From positions 1 through 64,000 of the forward strand of contig CAVRZO010000019.1 of assembly GCA_963725615.1 (NCBI GenBank): a DNA stretch of 64,000 bases, read 5' to 3'. The notes under the pieces were generated by a model, which worked only from the letters and a program-made list of their open reading frames with translations, was not told the origin of the DNA and searched no databases. The DNA is from JAIQFF01 sp963725615. GTDB taxonomy: Bacteria; Acidobacteriota; Terriglobia; Terriglobales; Acidobacteriaceae. Shown piece after piece: positions 28,281 to 38,770 of the stretch. Positions within the stretch are counted from its first letter, which is position 1. The number at the start of each line of letters is the position of its first letter. Position numbers and translations under genes: made by a program.

Positions 28281-28465
28281 CCAGCGCGATGTGCATATTA
28301 ACATCTCTTGCGTCACGGGTGCACTGCGAGGGGGCATGGACGCGTCCCTGGTTATAAAAACTCACGAGTAAGGAGCGCCGGTCGGTGCTGGACCGCACAG
28401 AATAGGCTATGCTGGCCGGTCGCTAAAATTTCTGGATTCGCAGGCGAAAGGCGAAAGGACCAGGG

Positions 28466-29698
28466 ATGGCTCTGCCGGCTGTTTCCAACTCGCGCCGTTG
28501 GGGAATCGTCGGCCTGCTTTTCACCGCATCGTTAATCAACTATCTCGATCGCGCTGCAATATCATTCGCCCTGCCGCTGATTTCCAAGGATTTTCATCTC
28601 ACACCGGAAACCAAGGGGCTGCTGCTCTCTTCCTTCTTCTGGTCGTACGCGCTCATGCAGGTTCCGATTGGCTGGTGCGCAGACCGCCTCAATTTGCGTT
28701 GGCTCTACGCCGGGGCTTTTGCTCTGTGGTCACTGGCCCAGGGGCTTACCGGCCTGGCGGGGAGTCTCGAAGTCTTGATCGGGTTCCGCATTCTTCTCGG
28801 CGTTGGAGAATCCATCTACTTGCCGGGCGGGGTCAAGATCATCAGCGTGCTGTTCAGCGGGAAGGATCGCGGTTTGCCGTCAGGACTATTCGATTTCGGT
28901 ACTCGAACCGGACTGATCCTCGAAGGCATTCTGGTCCCCTGGCTGCTGACCCGCTACGGCTGGCGTCACACCTTCCTTCTTTTAGGTTTTACGGCCATGA
29001 TCTGGATGGTTCCGTGGCTGCTGGTGTTCCCTCGCCATGTCCGGGCCGCAAACCAGCGTGTGGTGTCCCCAGCTGCCAGCACGGCGTCTCCGATTCGTTG
29101 GAACGCCCTGCTTGACCGCAATTTGCTGGGCATCTGCCTCGGATTTTTCTGTTTTGATTATTACTGGTACGTGCTGGTCACGTGGCTACCTGATTATCTG
29201 GTGACGGTCCGACATCTCAGCATCGTGCAGACGGGCTTGTACGGTTCACTGGTGTTCTTTACCTTCGGGGTGTCAGAACCGATTGGAGGATGGATCGCCG
29301 ACAGCCTGACTCGGAGGGGCTGGGATGAAACGCGGACCCGGAAAGGAATCGTCACCTTTGCTTTTTTTATGGGCCTGTTCCTGATCGCAGCCATGCGAGC
29401 TTCGGATACAGGGACGGCGATTTGGCTTTTGATCGCGGCCTCATTGGTTGGGCTTGCTACCGGCAATCTGCTCGTGATTCTTCAGTGCTGTGCGCCATTT
29501 GAGAAAGTCGGGATATGGACCGGAGCGGAAAATTTCGCAGGCAACCTCGCCGGCATCGTCGCTCCGCTGGCGGTGGGGCTGTTGATCAAGCGGAGCGGTT
29601 CCTATGTTCCGGGTTTTGAGCTCGGGGCCATCGTCCTCCTCGTAGGATTGCTCGCCTACTGGTTTGTGGTTGGAGACCTGGAGCCTCGTAGGTCATGA
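28466..29698 (+). CDS. MFS transporter, anion:cation symporter (sugar-acid) type
   Basis: 410 residues with about twelve hydrophobic segments. It starts WGIVGLLFTASLINYLDRAAISFALPLI, where the NYLDR-like phrase is typical of the ACS family (hexuronate/galactonate transporters). The loop motifs WCADRLNLRWLY and GVGESIYLPGG are present. It is likely a proton-linked importer of a sugar acid or related anion. It diverges from the xylulokinase gene. Substrate cannot be read from sequence. Confidence 0.88.
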   Translation: MALPAVSNSRRWGIVGLLFTASLINYLDRAAISFALPLISKDFHLTPETKGLLLSSFFWSYALMQVPIGWCADRLNLRWLYAGAFALWSLAQGLTGLAGSLEVLIGFRILLGVGESIYLPGGVKIISVLFSGKDRGLPSGLFDFGTRTGLILEGILVPWLLTRYGWRHTFLLLGFTAMIWMVPWLLVFPRHVRAANQRVVSPAASTASPIRWNALLDRNLLGICLGFFCFDYYWYVLVTWLPDYLVTVRHLSIVQTGLYGSLVFFTFGVSEPIGGWIADSLTRRGWDETRTRKGIVTFAFFMGLFLIAAMRASDTGTAIWLLIAASLVGLATGNLLVILQCCAPFEKVGIWTGAENFAGNLAGIVAPLAVGLLIKRSGSYVPGFELGAIVLLVGLLAYWFVVGDLEPRRS

Positions 29699-29726
29699 AC
29701 ATCCACGGGGCGCGACCACAGACCAC

Positions 29727-29750
29727 GGGGGGCGGCTGTCCCCACGTGGT
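29727..29750. repeat. Single REP-like copy, same family as element B
   Basis: Bases 29728-29750 are identical to 26682-26704 (23 bases, GGGGGCGGCTGT then CCCCACGTGGT). Unlike the complete element it has no second arm. It lies in the 69-base gap between the convergent transporter and peptidase genes. Confidence 0.75.
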
Positions 29751-29767
29751 TCGTGGTTGCGATCTCA

Positions 29768-32590
29768 CTAGTTGGGCTGATCGGGCTTGCCGGCGAGGAT
29801 TGCCTGCCAGTTGATAATCGCATTCCAGAGCAGACGCTGATCGCCCCGGTTCAGATCGCGGTGGATCGGATTGAAGTTGAATGTGATCACGTGACCGCGT
29901 CCCGCGGGCATATCGAGTATGGCGGGACGTCCGATGAGTCGCGCCTCGCCCCAAGCCTGGCCACTTACTACAAATGGCGCTCCGCTCCGATCGCCCCACT
30001 CCATGACGATGTGGCTACGGTCTTCGGGGCCATCGAGGCAGGTGGTGCAGTAGGCCATGCGCAGCCAGTGCCGGGGCACATCGTACAGCGGAAAGTTTTG
30101 CCGGAACACATAAGTCTGCGCCGGGTAGCCGTACGCCAGCGGATGATCGGGTTGGTCGAAAGTCACGCGCACGTGCGCGCCCGGGGTGCGCGTTGCCGCC
30201 TGCTGCGCCGCTGCCGCGGAATCGGCTCCGCCGCCCTGGGTGCTGCGCGGCACACCGCCCGAAGACCGGCGAACGCCGCGAACCATGCCGCCTTCCAGCG
30301 GAAGCATGGATCCGCTGCCGAGGGTCACCAGCAAACCGCCATCCTCGACAAAGCGTTGCAACTGCGCGAGACCTTCCCATCCGATGCCGCCAGTGATGTC
30401 GTCGGACTCCGCGGGTGTGCCGAAGCTTGGCGTCTGCGGCGTCTTCTTGAAGGGCATTGGCCCCCAGGCTTTCGGCAATCCCTGAATCTGCTCGGCCAGT
30501 TCGAGGTCCACGTGACCGTAGAGCACGACGTCCACGCGATCGCGCAATCCTCCAGCGCGGATATCTTCATCGCGGAGATAGGTGTACGGGACCTTGCGCT
30601 GATCGAGCGAGTAACGCAGCCAGCCGATTGAATCCGTATCGGCCCACGGCACCCATACCCCGATGCGCGCGGCTTTTTCCCGATGCCGCAGCACGTCAGG
30701 CACTGCGGCGACGCTCACGAAGTCGAGACCGAGATCATTGGCAGTAGAACGAACCGCATCGGTCAGACCGTCTTGAGCGGGCAGGATCCACGAACCGGCG
30801 GGGAAATCGATTCCACTTGCCTGGAAAGCGTGTTCGGTGATTTCGATATTGAAACCAGCCAACCGGTAACGCGCGGCGAGCAGCTCCTCTTGACCGGTAT
30901 CTTTCATTAAGAAGACTGGGCCAGAGCCGGCCACGTTGCCCGCCGGCTGAGGCTGCTCAGTTAACGGAGTGAGCGTGGCCGAGCGCACTGCCGGGTCCGC
31001 CGTGGAAATTGCCTGCAGATGATAATGCGCGGGCAACTCCCATGAAACGTCGTCGTACGGTTCGCTGCCGTCCTTGGGATAGCGCTGCGGCGTGAGCAGG
31101 TCCACGGCGTAGTTTCTGTAGGGCTGGTCGAGGCGCACGACGTAAGTGCCGGCGGGATAGTCGCCATCTTTCAGTTTCAATTCTCCCCGCACGCGTCCTA
31201 CCTCGATGTGTTGACCTAGCAGCCGGCCAACCATTTGCGCGACTCGCGTGCGGTCACCCTGATCGTCTGGAATCAGAAAGGCATACGGCGGCTCGTTCAA
31301 GCCCTTCTGCCACGAATCCCAACCCTTCTTGTAAAAATTGCGGAGCATCGCCTTGGCGCTGCCCGCGCTGTAGTCGAGCGCGGCAAGTGCTGCCGTTTCC
31401 TGATAGTTGAGATTGTCGCGGGCCGACCAGGTGACCTCTCCGGCGGGAGGTGGAAGCGGCCGGTACCATTCCATACTGGCCTCGTTGGCCGGGACGGTGC
31501 GACGTAAGGTTTCGGCGGTGCCATTGCCCCAGGTCTCGTATCCGCGGCCGATGCTGTTGTGGTTCATGGCGACAGAATCAAGATAGAGATGGGCGAAGGC
31601 CTCGCCGAAATTCCAGGTGGAGACGCCGGGCATACCCATCGCAGTCAGAGTCTGGACTTCATGAAAGCTCAACTCCAGGAACTCGGTGTAGGTGATGGGA
31701 TCGATGTTCGGGTTGTAAGGTCCAGTGCCGTTCCAGGTCATCAGGAAAGGTGAGCCTTCGTGCAGATCGTGTACGACAGTGGGGTGCCATTCGTGAAACA
31801 TCCGGTGTACAGCCTTAGTGGTCTCGTGCGTCTGCTGATGAGTGTCGCGATTGATGTCGACGAAGGCGTACTTCGACCAGTAGGGAGGGGACTGGCGAGG
31901 TAGCGTGTTGCGATCGGTTTTGCCCTTGAGGTAGCGATAGAACCACTCGACCATCTTGTCGCGCCCGTCGGGATTGGATACCGGGTTGATCAACACTACA
32001 AGCTGCTGGCGGATGCGCTGGAACATGGGTTGTTCCGAAACTGCGAGGCGATAAGCCATTTCGAGCATGGCTTCGGTGGAACCGGTTTCGTCAGAGTGCA
32101 GGGCCGCGTTGAAATAGTAGATAGGCCGGGCATTCGCAATCAGGCGTTCGGCGGCAGCGGGATCGGTGCGACGCGGGTCGGCAAGGGCGGCGGTCGCGCT
32201 CTTCAGACGATCGAGGTCGCGGATGCCGTTCTCGTCTGCAATCGCGAGCATCAGGATTTCGCGTCCTTCTTCGCTGTGGCCAATGGTGAAAACACGCACC
32301 CGCGGAGAAGCGGCGGCGAGGGCGCGGCAGTAGGCATAAGCTTTGGCCGAATCGACAAACTCGCCCGGCGCGCCCGCGATTCTGCCGAGAAAACGTAGCG
32401 GCGATGGAACGGTCGCCGACTGCGGCAGGTAGGACACCCAGGGCGAGAGAAAGTGTTTGTCGCCCGTGGCTGCGGCGATGGCCTCAACCGAGCCGGCTTC
32501 GGGAGTGTCGGGAGTCGGAGTGGTCTGTGCTGCCGACAAAACCGAACCAGCCTGTAGCAGCGACAGCACAAGAATGATCCTACGGACCAT
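29768..32590 (-). CDS. Exported M14-family zinc carboxypeptidase-like protein
   Basis: 940 residues from ATG 32590, with a signal peptide (MVRRIILVLSLLQAGSVLSAAQT). The M14 domain covers residues 50-400: YFNAALHSDETGSTEAM holds the HxxE zinc ligands, followed by LINPVSNPDGRD, DINRDTHQQTHE and VHDLHEGSPFLMTWNG. The C-terminal half is a long unassigned region with a glutamine-amidotransferase-like look (ISFLM-type strands, DVVLYGHVDLEL, GGLLVTLGSGSMLPLEGG). It lies 20 bases downstream of another zinc peptidase gene, in the same operon. Likely a periplasmic or secreted peptidase. Confidence 0.85.
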   Translation of the reverse strand: MVRRIILVLSLLQAGSVLSAAQTTPTPDTPEAGSVEAIAAATGDKHFLSPWVSYLPQSATVPSPLRFLGRIAGAPGEFVDSAKAYAYCRALAAASPRVRVFTIGHSEEGREILMLAIADENGIRDLDRLKSATAALADPRRTDPAAAERLIANARPIYYFNAALHSDETGSTEAMLEMAYRLAVSEQPMFQRIRQQLVVLINPVSNPDGRDKMVEWFYRYLKGKTDRNTLPRQSPPYWSKYAFVDINRDTHQQTHETTKAVHRMFHEWHPTVVHDLHEGSPFLMTWNGTGPYNPNIDPITYTEFLELSFHEVQTLTAMGMPGVSTWNFGEAFAHLYLDSVAMNHNSIGRGYETWGNGTAETLRRTVPANEASMEWYRPLPPPAGEVTWSARDNLNYQETAALAALDYSAGSAKAMLRNFYKKGWDSWQKGLNEPPYAFLIPDDQGDRTRVAQMVGRLLGQHIEVGRVRGELKLKDGDYPAGTYVVRLDQPYRNYAVDLLTPQRYPKDGSEPYDDVSWELPAHYHLQAISTADPAVRSATLTPLTEQPQPAGNVAGSGPVFLMKDTGQEELLAARYRLAGFNIEITEHAFQASGIDFPAGSWILPAQDGLTDAVRSTANDLGLDFVSVAAVPDVLRHREKAARIGVWVPWADTDSIGWLRYSLDQRKVPYTYLRDEDIRAGGLRDRVDVVLYGHVDLELAEQIQGLPKAWGPMPFKKTPQTPSFGTPAESDDITGGIGWEGLAQLQRFVEDGGLLVTLGSGSMLPLEGGMVRGVRRSSGGVPRSTQGGGADSAAAAQQAATRTPGAHVRVTFDQPDHPLAYGYPAQTYVFRQNFPLYDVPRHWLRMAYCTTCLDGPEDRSHIVMEWGDRSGAPFVVSGQAWGEARLIGRPAILDMPAGRGHVITFNFNPIHRDLNRGDQRLLWNAIINWQAILAGKPDQPN

Positions 32591-32610
32591 GCCAGCCTCC
32601 ACCCTCGGAT

Positions 32611-34831
32611 TTACGGTTTATGAGATTGCATCACTCCGGGAAACTCGCTGCCACTGTCCAGGCTGCCTGGCAAGGAATTGAGAGATGTCTTGCCTGCGCC
32701 GAGATCGGAATTCAGCTGTTCCAGCAGCTTGGTATTGTTGGACAGCGCGCGTTCAAGGATCGCCGCTTGCTGGCGAGCCGTGGTCCAGTCTGCGAGCCTC
32801 GGTGGCCTCAGTCAGACCGGGCAGTTCCAGGTGAGCATATGTATAACGTGCGCCGTAGAGAATGTGTTTGAACCAGGGCCGCCCGGGGATGCCGTCGGGG
32901 TTCAGCCAGTTGCGTTCGACCTGCATGAGGCCACGATTGAGCGTTGCGGTCAGTTTAGGATCGGGAGTGCCGGACGCCAACGCTGTCGTGGTGGTTTCGT
33001 TGAGCTTTCTACCTGCTGCCTCAAACTCATCGATCCCTGCTGAAACGGACTTGAGATCTAGCTGGCTCATGTCTTTACCCTTCGACATGTCGGCCACGAA
33101 TTGCCGGATATTTCTGGCGTAGCCGGCGAAATCGAAGGGCAGGATTTCCGCGTTGGCCAGGCGCAGGGCCAGCACGCCCCACAATTGCGACATCAGGGTG
33201 TGATAGCGATAGCCCGGATCGCCGAAATGGTTCATCCAGTAGAAGTCGTCGTACATGGAGTGATAGACGCCGTAGTCGCCATCGAAGCCGAGTTCCATGA
33301 CCGGCAATCCCACGAAGTCCAGGAACACGGTATGGTCCGAGCCGCTGCCGATGCGGGTGTTGGGCAGGTTGGCGTCGGTGACTGCGTCGGTCTTTTTCGC
33401 TTCCTGCCGCTTTCGAGTCTCGGATATCTTCCATGCGTCGTACAGAGACTTGCCTGACGGATCCTGAAGGGAGTGGCTGGTCTCGACCAGCATCGGCACC
33501 AGCGACGCGACCGCGCTGCCGTCAAAGTTCGGTCCTGAGGCGGAAGAATCTACGTTGAGGTAGGCGACGGCTTTCTTGCGCAACTCGTCGGCGAATTGCT
33601 CGCCCCATTCGGTAGAACCGGTGAGGCCGATTTCTTCGCCGTCCCAACTGCATACCACCAGCGTGCGTCGCGGACGCATGCCCTGCTTCGCGAGTTGGCC
33701 GAGCGCGCGGGTCATCTCCATCATGGTGGCAGTGCCGCTGCTGGGATCCACACCGCCGTAAACCCAGGCATCGCGGTGATTGCCGAGCACCACCCACTCG
33801 TCGGGTAGTTCGGAGCCGCGGATGCGGCCTTCCACTACGTAATAAGGTTTGGTGGAATTGTCCACTGCGATCTTCAGATGCACGCGGGCTTCGCCGCCGA
33901 GGTGATATCGGAAGGGAAGGCCGCCCTGCCAGTCGTCGGGCGCGACCGGGCCGCCCATATTTTCGAGCAAAGGTTTGGCGTCGTGCCACGAAAGAGGCAG
34001 CGCCATGATTTGTGGCAACGAGACTGCCTGTTCGACCGGGATACGCTTGGCTCCTGGAACAGAAGCCCATCCCGGGGTGAGCGGATCACCCGGCACCATG
34101 AAATCGTAAGTGATCGCACCGTGCTGGATATGATTCTCCGGTCCCCACGGTCCTTCGGGAAAGACTTTTCCTTTCTTGAATCCGTCTTCGGCGGGATCGC
34201 TATAAATCAGTATCGCCGCTGCGCCTTCCTTCTGGGCAGTAAGCGCCTTGAAGCCGCGATAGCTGTACGGATTCGAGTAGCGGACCAGAACGATCTTGCC
34301 TTTCACATCAATGCCGTTCTTGCGCAGCAGTTCATAATCGGCAGGATTGCCACTGTGGGCATACACCACGGGTGCGGTGATCTCGCCCGAGAGCGACATG
34401 CCCATCCAGGCCAGGCTTACGGCAGGGTCCTTCGTGTCCGGGTCTTCGTCGTAAGATTGCTCGTGCAGGGTCGCCTGGTAGTGAACCGGAGACACCATCT
34501 CCAGAAAAGAACTCTTCGGTGAGGTGCTGTACACGTCGTAGCGGCGCAGGACGACGTCTTCCAGTCCTTGCTTTCGCCACTCATCGGCGATGTAGCGCGC
34601 GAGTTCGTTGTTGCGTTCGGAGCCGGCGAGATGCGGCGCGGAAGTGAAGATCCGGTGCTGCCGGCGTTCTTCGTCGGGAGTGGGAATGGCCTTGAACTTC
34701 TGCTCGACCGCGACCTGTTTCGCTGCCCCGCTGCGGGTGAATCCCAGAATTGTGTCCTGGGATTGTGCGGGTGCGACCAAAATCAGGATGAGGAGAGCGG
34801 AGAGAGGCACAAGGGGCCTGATAGGTTCCAT
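32611..34831 (-). CDS. Exported M28 glutamate carboxypeptidase II-like peptidase, one frameshift
   Basis: 739 residues after removing one base near 32790. Uncorrected it ends early at 32753 with a nonsense tail; corrected it continues EARDWTTARQQAAILERAL to the stop at 32611-32613. The signal peptide is MEPIRPLVPLSALLILILVAPAQSQ. A PA domain precedes the M28 catalytic core: NHRDAWVYGGVDPSSGTATM, VCSWDGEEIGLTGSTEWGE, SDHTVFLDF and YHSMYDDFYWM, all zinc-ligand regions of the PSMA/GCPII family. A transferrin-receptor-like dimerisation domain forms the C-terminus. Such enzymes remove C-terminal glutamate or acidic residues from peptides. It forms an operon with the M14 gene. Confidence 0.9.
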
Positions 34832-34944
34832 GGGTCAGGGTCTCTTTCGGATGGCAACGCGGAATTATATCAGTCAGAGATCGGTAGAGACTGTGACTGT
34901 CTCCCGGCTGGTGGCTCAGTTTGAATTCCTAATTCTTTATCTGC

Positions 34945-35059
34945 GGCGTCATGCTGAGCTTGCGAAGCATCTTGCGTGAAGCGCATATGCGGCTCTGGTC
35001 CACAGTTGTATAGATGCGCGCAAGATCCTTCGGGACTGAAGTCCCTCAGGATGACGCCG
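34945..35059. repeat. REPIN-like element D, TGCTGAGC/CCTGAGG type
   Basis: The left arm (about 34945-34978, GGCGTCATGCTGAGC then GAAGCATCTTGCG) and the right arm (about 35018-35059, GCGCAAGATCCTTCGG then CTCAGGATGACGCC) are partial inverted copies. It sits in the 268-base spacer between two genes. The sequence type differs from elements A-C. Confidence 0.6.
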
Positions 35060-35099
35060 GGTCTAGAAAGTTCGGCGTGCCCGAGTCATTGGGCGTGGA

Positions 35100-35489
35100 T
35101 CACATCTGTGATGATCCGACCAGGCTGAAAATGAGGATGGCAAGCACAATCACCGTGAAGGCTACGTACATGCGGTCGCGTTCGGCGGCGAATCCCCAGA
35201 TCGAAAATATTACCCGGGCGACCGGGGTGGCGATCAGAAATAACAAACCCAACTGGATGATGCCGCGGCCGCTCAAGTCCACGGCGTCGCGCACAATGCC
35301 GGGCACACTGCGCAGTTCCGAAGGCTCGCCTTGGAATACACGATAATCGGCGGGGGCGCGTCCGTGCCGAGCGAGATAAACGACCGCGCCACAGAAGACG
35401 ATGATTGCGGAGAAGACCACACCGGCGCGCAGCAGGTTTCCCAGAATATTTTCAATCCGTTTATCCGTCCAGGCGCGCTCGGCGGCCAT
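35100..35489 (-). CDS. DUF1634 membrane protein
   Basis: 129 residues with three hydrophobic segments (VVFSAIIVFCGAVVYLA; IIQLGLLFLIATPVARVIF; AFTVIVLAILIFSLV), matching the DUF1634 layout. Its start lies one base from the stop of the TauE/SafE gene. DUF1634 proteins commonly accompany TauE/SafE exporters and may act as a partner subunit; this is contextual. Confidence 0.8.
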   Translation of the reverse strand: MAAERAWTDKRIENILGNLLRAGVVFSAIIVFCGAVVYLARHGRAPADYRVFQGEPSELRSVPGIVRDAVDLSGRGIIQLGLLFLIATPVARVIFSIWGFAAERDRMYVAFTVIVLAILIFSLVGSSQM

Positions 35490-35490
35490 G

Positions 35491-36327
35491 TCAGATCCCC
35501 CCGGAAAATCCTTTGTAGAGCATTTCGATTCCCAGAATCACGATTACCGTGCTGAATACCAGGCGCAGCCATTTCGTTTCCGCCTTCACCAGAATGCTGG
35601 CGCCCACCATGGAGCCGCCAAGGACTCCGAGCATTACCGGCATGGAAAGTCCGGGATCGATGTATCCACGGTGCAGGTAAACGCCGGCGCTTGCGGCGGC
35701 GGTGACACCAATCATGAAGTTGCTGGTGGTGGTCGAAACCTTGAAGGGAATCCGCATCGCCTGGTCCATGGCGAGAACCTTCATGGCACCGGAACCGATA
35801 CCGAGCAGTCCTGACAAAGCGCCGGCCCCAAACATGATGACGAAGCCTGCCGGGACGCGCTGGACGTTGTAGGTCCGCGTACCTTCCAGGTCCGGGAAGC
35901 TGCCGTTGAGACGCAGTCGAGTGGCCAGCGGGTCCGGGGGAGAGTTGCGTTCCGCCGGGGTGCGGGGCTTCCGCGAAAGGAACGCGGAGATCAAAAGCAC
36001 CACGCCAAAAATGATCGCAATTGCTTTGGTCGGCACCCACACCGCCAGGAACGCGCCTGATAAGGCGCCGATGGTTGTGGCAATCTCCAGAAACATGCCT
36101 ATCCTGATGTTGGAGAACCCCTCCTTCACGTAGGCGGCGGCGGCGCCCGAAGAAGTGGCGATCACGGAGACCAGGGATGCGCCAATGGCATAACGGATGT
36201 CCACTTTGAAGAACAGGGTGAGGAGAGGAACGAGAACGACGCCACCGCCCAGTCCGGTTAACGATCCCAGCAGGCCGGCAATCACGGAGCCGACAAAGAC
36301 CAGGGCGGTGAATTCCAGAATGTTCAT
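35491..36327 (-). CDS. TauE/SafE-family anion exporter
   Basis: 278 residues, all membrane-embedded, in two homologous halves: ALVFVGSVIAGLLGSLTGLGGGVVLVPLLT and VIMFGAGALSGLLGIGSGAMKVLAM, each with the glycine-rich motif of the family. It contains a cytoplasmic loop of about 30 residues (LSRKPRTPAERNSPPD). Members move sulfite, sulfonates or organosulfur anions. It lies 24 bases after cydB, forming a block with DUF1634. Confidence 0.88.
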   Translation of the reverse strand: MNILEFTALVFVGSVIAGLLGSLTGLGGGVVLVPLLTLFFKVDIRYAIGASLVSVIATSSGAAAAYVKEGFSNIRIGMFLEIATTIGALSGAFLAVWVPTKAIAIIFGVVLLISAFLSRKPRTPAERNSPPDPLATRLRLNGSFPDLEGTRTYNVQRVPAGFVIMFGAGALSGLLGIGSGAMKVLAMDQAMRIPFKVSTTTSNFMIGVTAAASAGVYLHRGYIDPGLSMPVMLGVLGGSMVGASILVKAETKWLRLVFSTVIVILGIEMLYKGFSGGI

Positions 36328-36351
36328 GCAGTCTTCGCGGGAAGAGACGGC

Positions 36352-37399
36352 CTAGTGCCCGTAGCCCCCTCCATCGAGGGTTACTTTGCCTCGGAACATG
36401 CGATAGATGACGACAAAATAAACGGCCGCCAGGACCATGCCAAGTGCCCACCACATCAGGCCTACTCGCAGTGTGTAAGGTCCAGAAATCGAGTTCTGCA
36501 CGGTGAGGTCGTGTCCCAGGTAGCTGCTGGAGGACAGCAGGCGAGGATACTGCGAGACCGCCGCGCCCACCATCATGGATACAAGATAGACGCACGAAGA
36601 GGTGAAGGCCTTGCGGTCCGCATTGCGGCGGCAGAAATAGAAGATGCCACCCAGCGAGGCCAGCACCGCGGCCGGAATTACGAAGGCCACCGGATACGCG
36701 TAGTAGTTGGCGAGGGTATCGGAGCGAATTGCGATGGTCGCGATCAGGCTGATCACCGTGATTGCGATAAGGACAACCCAGAACCGGCGGACGAATGCCC
36801 GGGCGCGGGCCTGCAACTCGCCCTCGGTCTTCACCGCCAGAGTAAAGCGCTCCGTGAATGGCGAGAGCCACAAGCGCGACCACCCCGCCAATGACCGTGT
36901 ACCAATCCAGAATGCCGGGTTCAGGTCCAACCCGCCAGTTGGTCCAGAGGGGAAGAAAGAAATAGCCATCCGCGCGCAGCGGCACGCCGCGAATCACGTT
37001 GGCCAATGCCGCGCCGAAGAAGACGGCCAGCAGCAGGCTCGAAAGGAAAAACAAACCGTCAAAAAAAGATCGCCAGAGGCGGTCGTCAATGTGCATGCGC
37101 AATTCGATGCTGGCACCGCGCAGGATGATCAGCCACAGCACGATCATCAAGGCCAGATAGAATCCGCTGAACGCGGACGCGTACAGGGCAGGGAAGGCGA
37201 AGTAGAGAGTACCGCCCCCGGCGAGCAACCACACTTCGTTACCGTCCCAGACCGGACCGATGCTCCGGAGCATGATCTGCCGATCGTGTTCGGTCCGCGC
37301 GAGTATGGGATGCAGGATGCCCACGCCCAGGTCGAAACCATCGAGCACGACGTAAGCGGTCAGCATGACGGCCACGATCCAGAACCAGATGAATCCCAT
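36352..37399 (-). CDS. cydB: Cytochrome bd oxidase subunit II, one frameshift
   Basis: 348 residues after removing one base near 36838. The N-terminal half has the family start MGFIWFWIVAVMLTAYVVLDGFDLG and GPVWDGNEVWLLAGGG. The C-terminal half (TEGELQARARAFVRRFWV through GMVLAAVYFVVIYR) continues in another frame. It is a multi-span subunit that supports the haem-bearing CydA. It begins 9 bases after cydA. Confidence 0.93.
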
Positions 37400-37408
37400 C
37401 GTCTTTCC

Positions 37409-38770
37409 TTAAGCCACGGTCAGCGGCGTTGCTTTCGTCCCATGAGGCCGATCGCCGGTGGAGGGGCCTTCGCCCACCGTGCGATATACCAGGATGATGA
37501 ACAAAATCGAGAGCACGGTGTACATCCCCATGAAACCCAGAAGCGTAAACAGAGTGTTGCCGGCGGATACATTTTTAGAATATCCGTCGGAGGTGCGGAT
37601 GAGCCCGTAAACCAGCCAGGGCTGACGGCCAATTTCCGCCGTCATCCAGCCTGCCGTATTGGCAATGTAAGGCAGAGGGAAACTCAAAAGCAGAGGCCAT
37701 AGAGCCCAGCGAGTCTCAAACAACTTGCCGCGCCACAAGAGGAAAACTTCGAGCAGCATCAATGCCACAAAGTACGTGCCCAGTCCCGCCATGATGTGGT
37801 ACGCGTAAAAAAGTAGGGGGAGCGGTGAGGGCCATTGGTCGCGCGGAAACTGGTCCAATCCCTTTACCTCAGCTCGCGTCGTCCCGTAAATCAAAAAGCT
37901 CAACAGGTCGTTGACGACGATCGGGTTGTCGATGCTCTGCGTGGCTTCGTCCGGTTGCCCCATTAGAACCATCGGGGCGCCCGCCTTTGAGCTGAACAGG
38001 CCCTCCATGGCGGCAATGCTTGCGGGCTGGTGCTTGGCTAAGTATTTGCCATGCAGGTCCCCGGTCGGGAAAATCTGGGTCACGCACGCAATGGCTCCGG
38101 CGATTACGCCGACACGGACAAAAATCTTTGCGTGCTCCGTGAAGCGATTTTCCAGCAGGTAGAATGCACCGACCGAACCCATCACAAATGCTCCCGTGAT
38201 GACGGCGCCGGACATGTTGTGCGAATACTGAATCAGCGCCCAGGGGTTCGTCAGCAGACCCCAGAAGCTGGTGATTTCGAACGATCCGCTGGGAAGCACG
38301 GAGTAGGCGACGGGATGCTGCATCCAGGCGTTCGTCACAATGATGAAGAAGCCGGAGATCCATGAACCCACGAAAACAAGGAAGGCCGATCCCCAATGCG
38401 CCCACGGGGAGAGGCGTTTCTCGCCGAACAGGAAAAGACCGAGGAATGTCGATTCCAGAAAAAATGAGAAAACGCCTTCCATGGCGAGCGGCTGTCCGAT
38501 TACACCACCCGTGGTGCGAGAGAATTGGGCCCAATTAGTGCCGAACTGGAATTCCATGGGAATGCCGGTCACCACGCCTATCAGAAAATTGATAGCGAAT
38601 ATTTTTGCCCAAAAACGCGCAGCTTCGTTATAGCGCTCGTTGTGACGGACAAGGGCGATGGTCTTGAGCACAACGATGAGCAATGCCAGCCCCATGGTGA
38701 GCTGCGGGAACAAATAGTGATAGGTGACGGTGAAGGCGAAGTGCAGGCGGTGGAGGATCAGTGCGTCCAT
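37409..38770 (-). CDS. cydA: Cytochrome bd oxidase subunit I, short Q-loop form
   Basis: 453 residues. Haem-ligand regions are present: VTYHYLFPQLTMG (His), QYSHNMSGAVITG (His) and GWMTAEIGRQPWLVYG (Met). The quinol-binding Q-loop near KGLDQFPRDQWPS is short, so this is the short CydA form rather than the longer E. coli form. It reduces O2 to water using quinol and conserves energy by charge separation. It leads a cydA-cydB-TauE-DUF1634 block. Confidence 0.95.
   Translation of the reverse strand: MDALILHRLHFAFTVTYHYLFPQLTMGLALLIVVLKTIALVRHNERYNEAARFWAKIFAINFLIGVVTGIPMEFQFGTNWAQFSRTTGGVIGQPLAMEGVFSFFLESTFLGLFLFGEKRLSPWAHWGSAFLVFVGSWISGFFIIVTNAWMQHPVAYSVLPSGSFEITSFWGLLTNPWALIQYSHNMSGAVITGAFVMGSVGAFYLLENRFTEHAKIFVRVGVIAGAIACVTQIFPTGDLHGKYLAKHQPASIAAMEGLFSSKAGAPMVLMGQPDEATQSIDNPIVVNDLLSFLIYGTTRAEVKGLDQFPRDQWPSPLPLLFYAYHIMAGLGTYFVALMLLEVFLLWRGKLFETRWALWPLLLSFPLPYIANTAGWMTAEIGRQPWLVYGLIRTSDGYSKNVSAGNTLFTLLGFMGMYTVLSILFIILVYRTVGEGPSTGDRPHGTKATPLTVA

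Noticed and set aside
29768..30631. Long plus-strand frame opposite the M14 peptidase
   Set aside because: It is antisense to a well-supported gene with conserved zinc motifs and has no recognisable domain.
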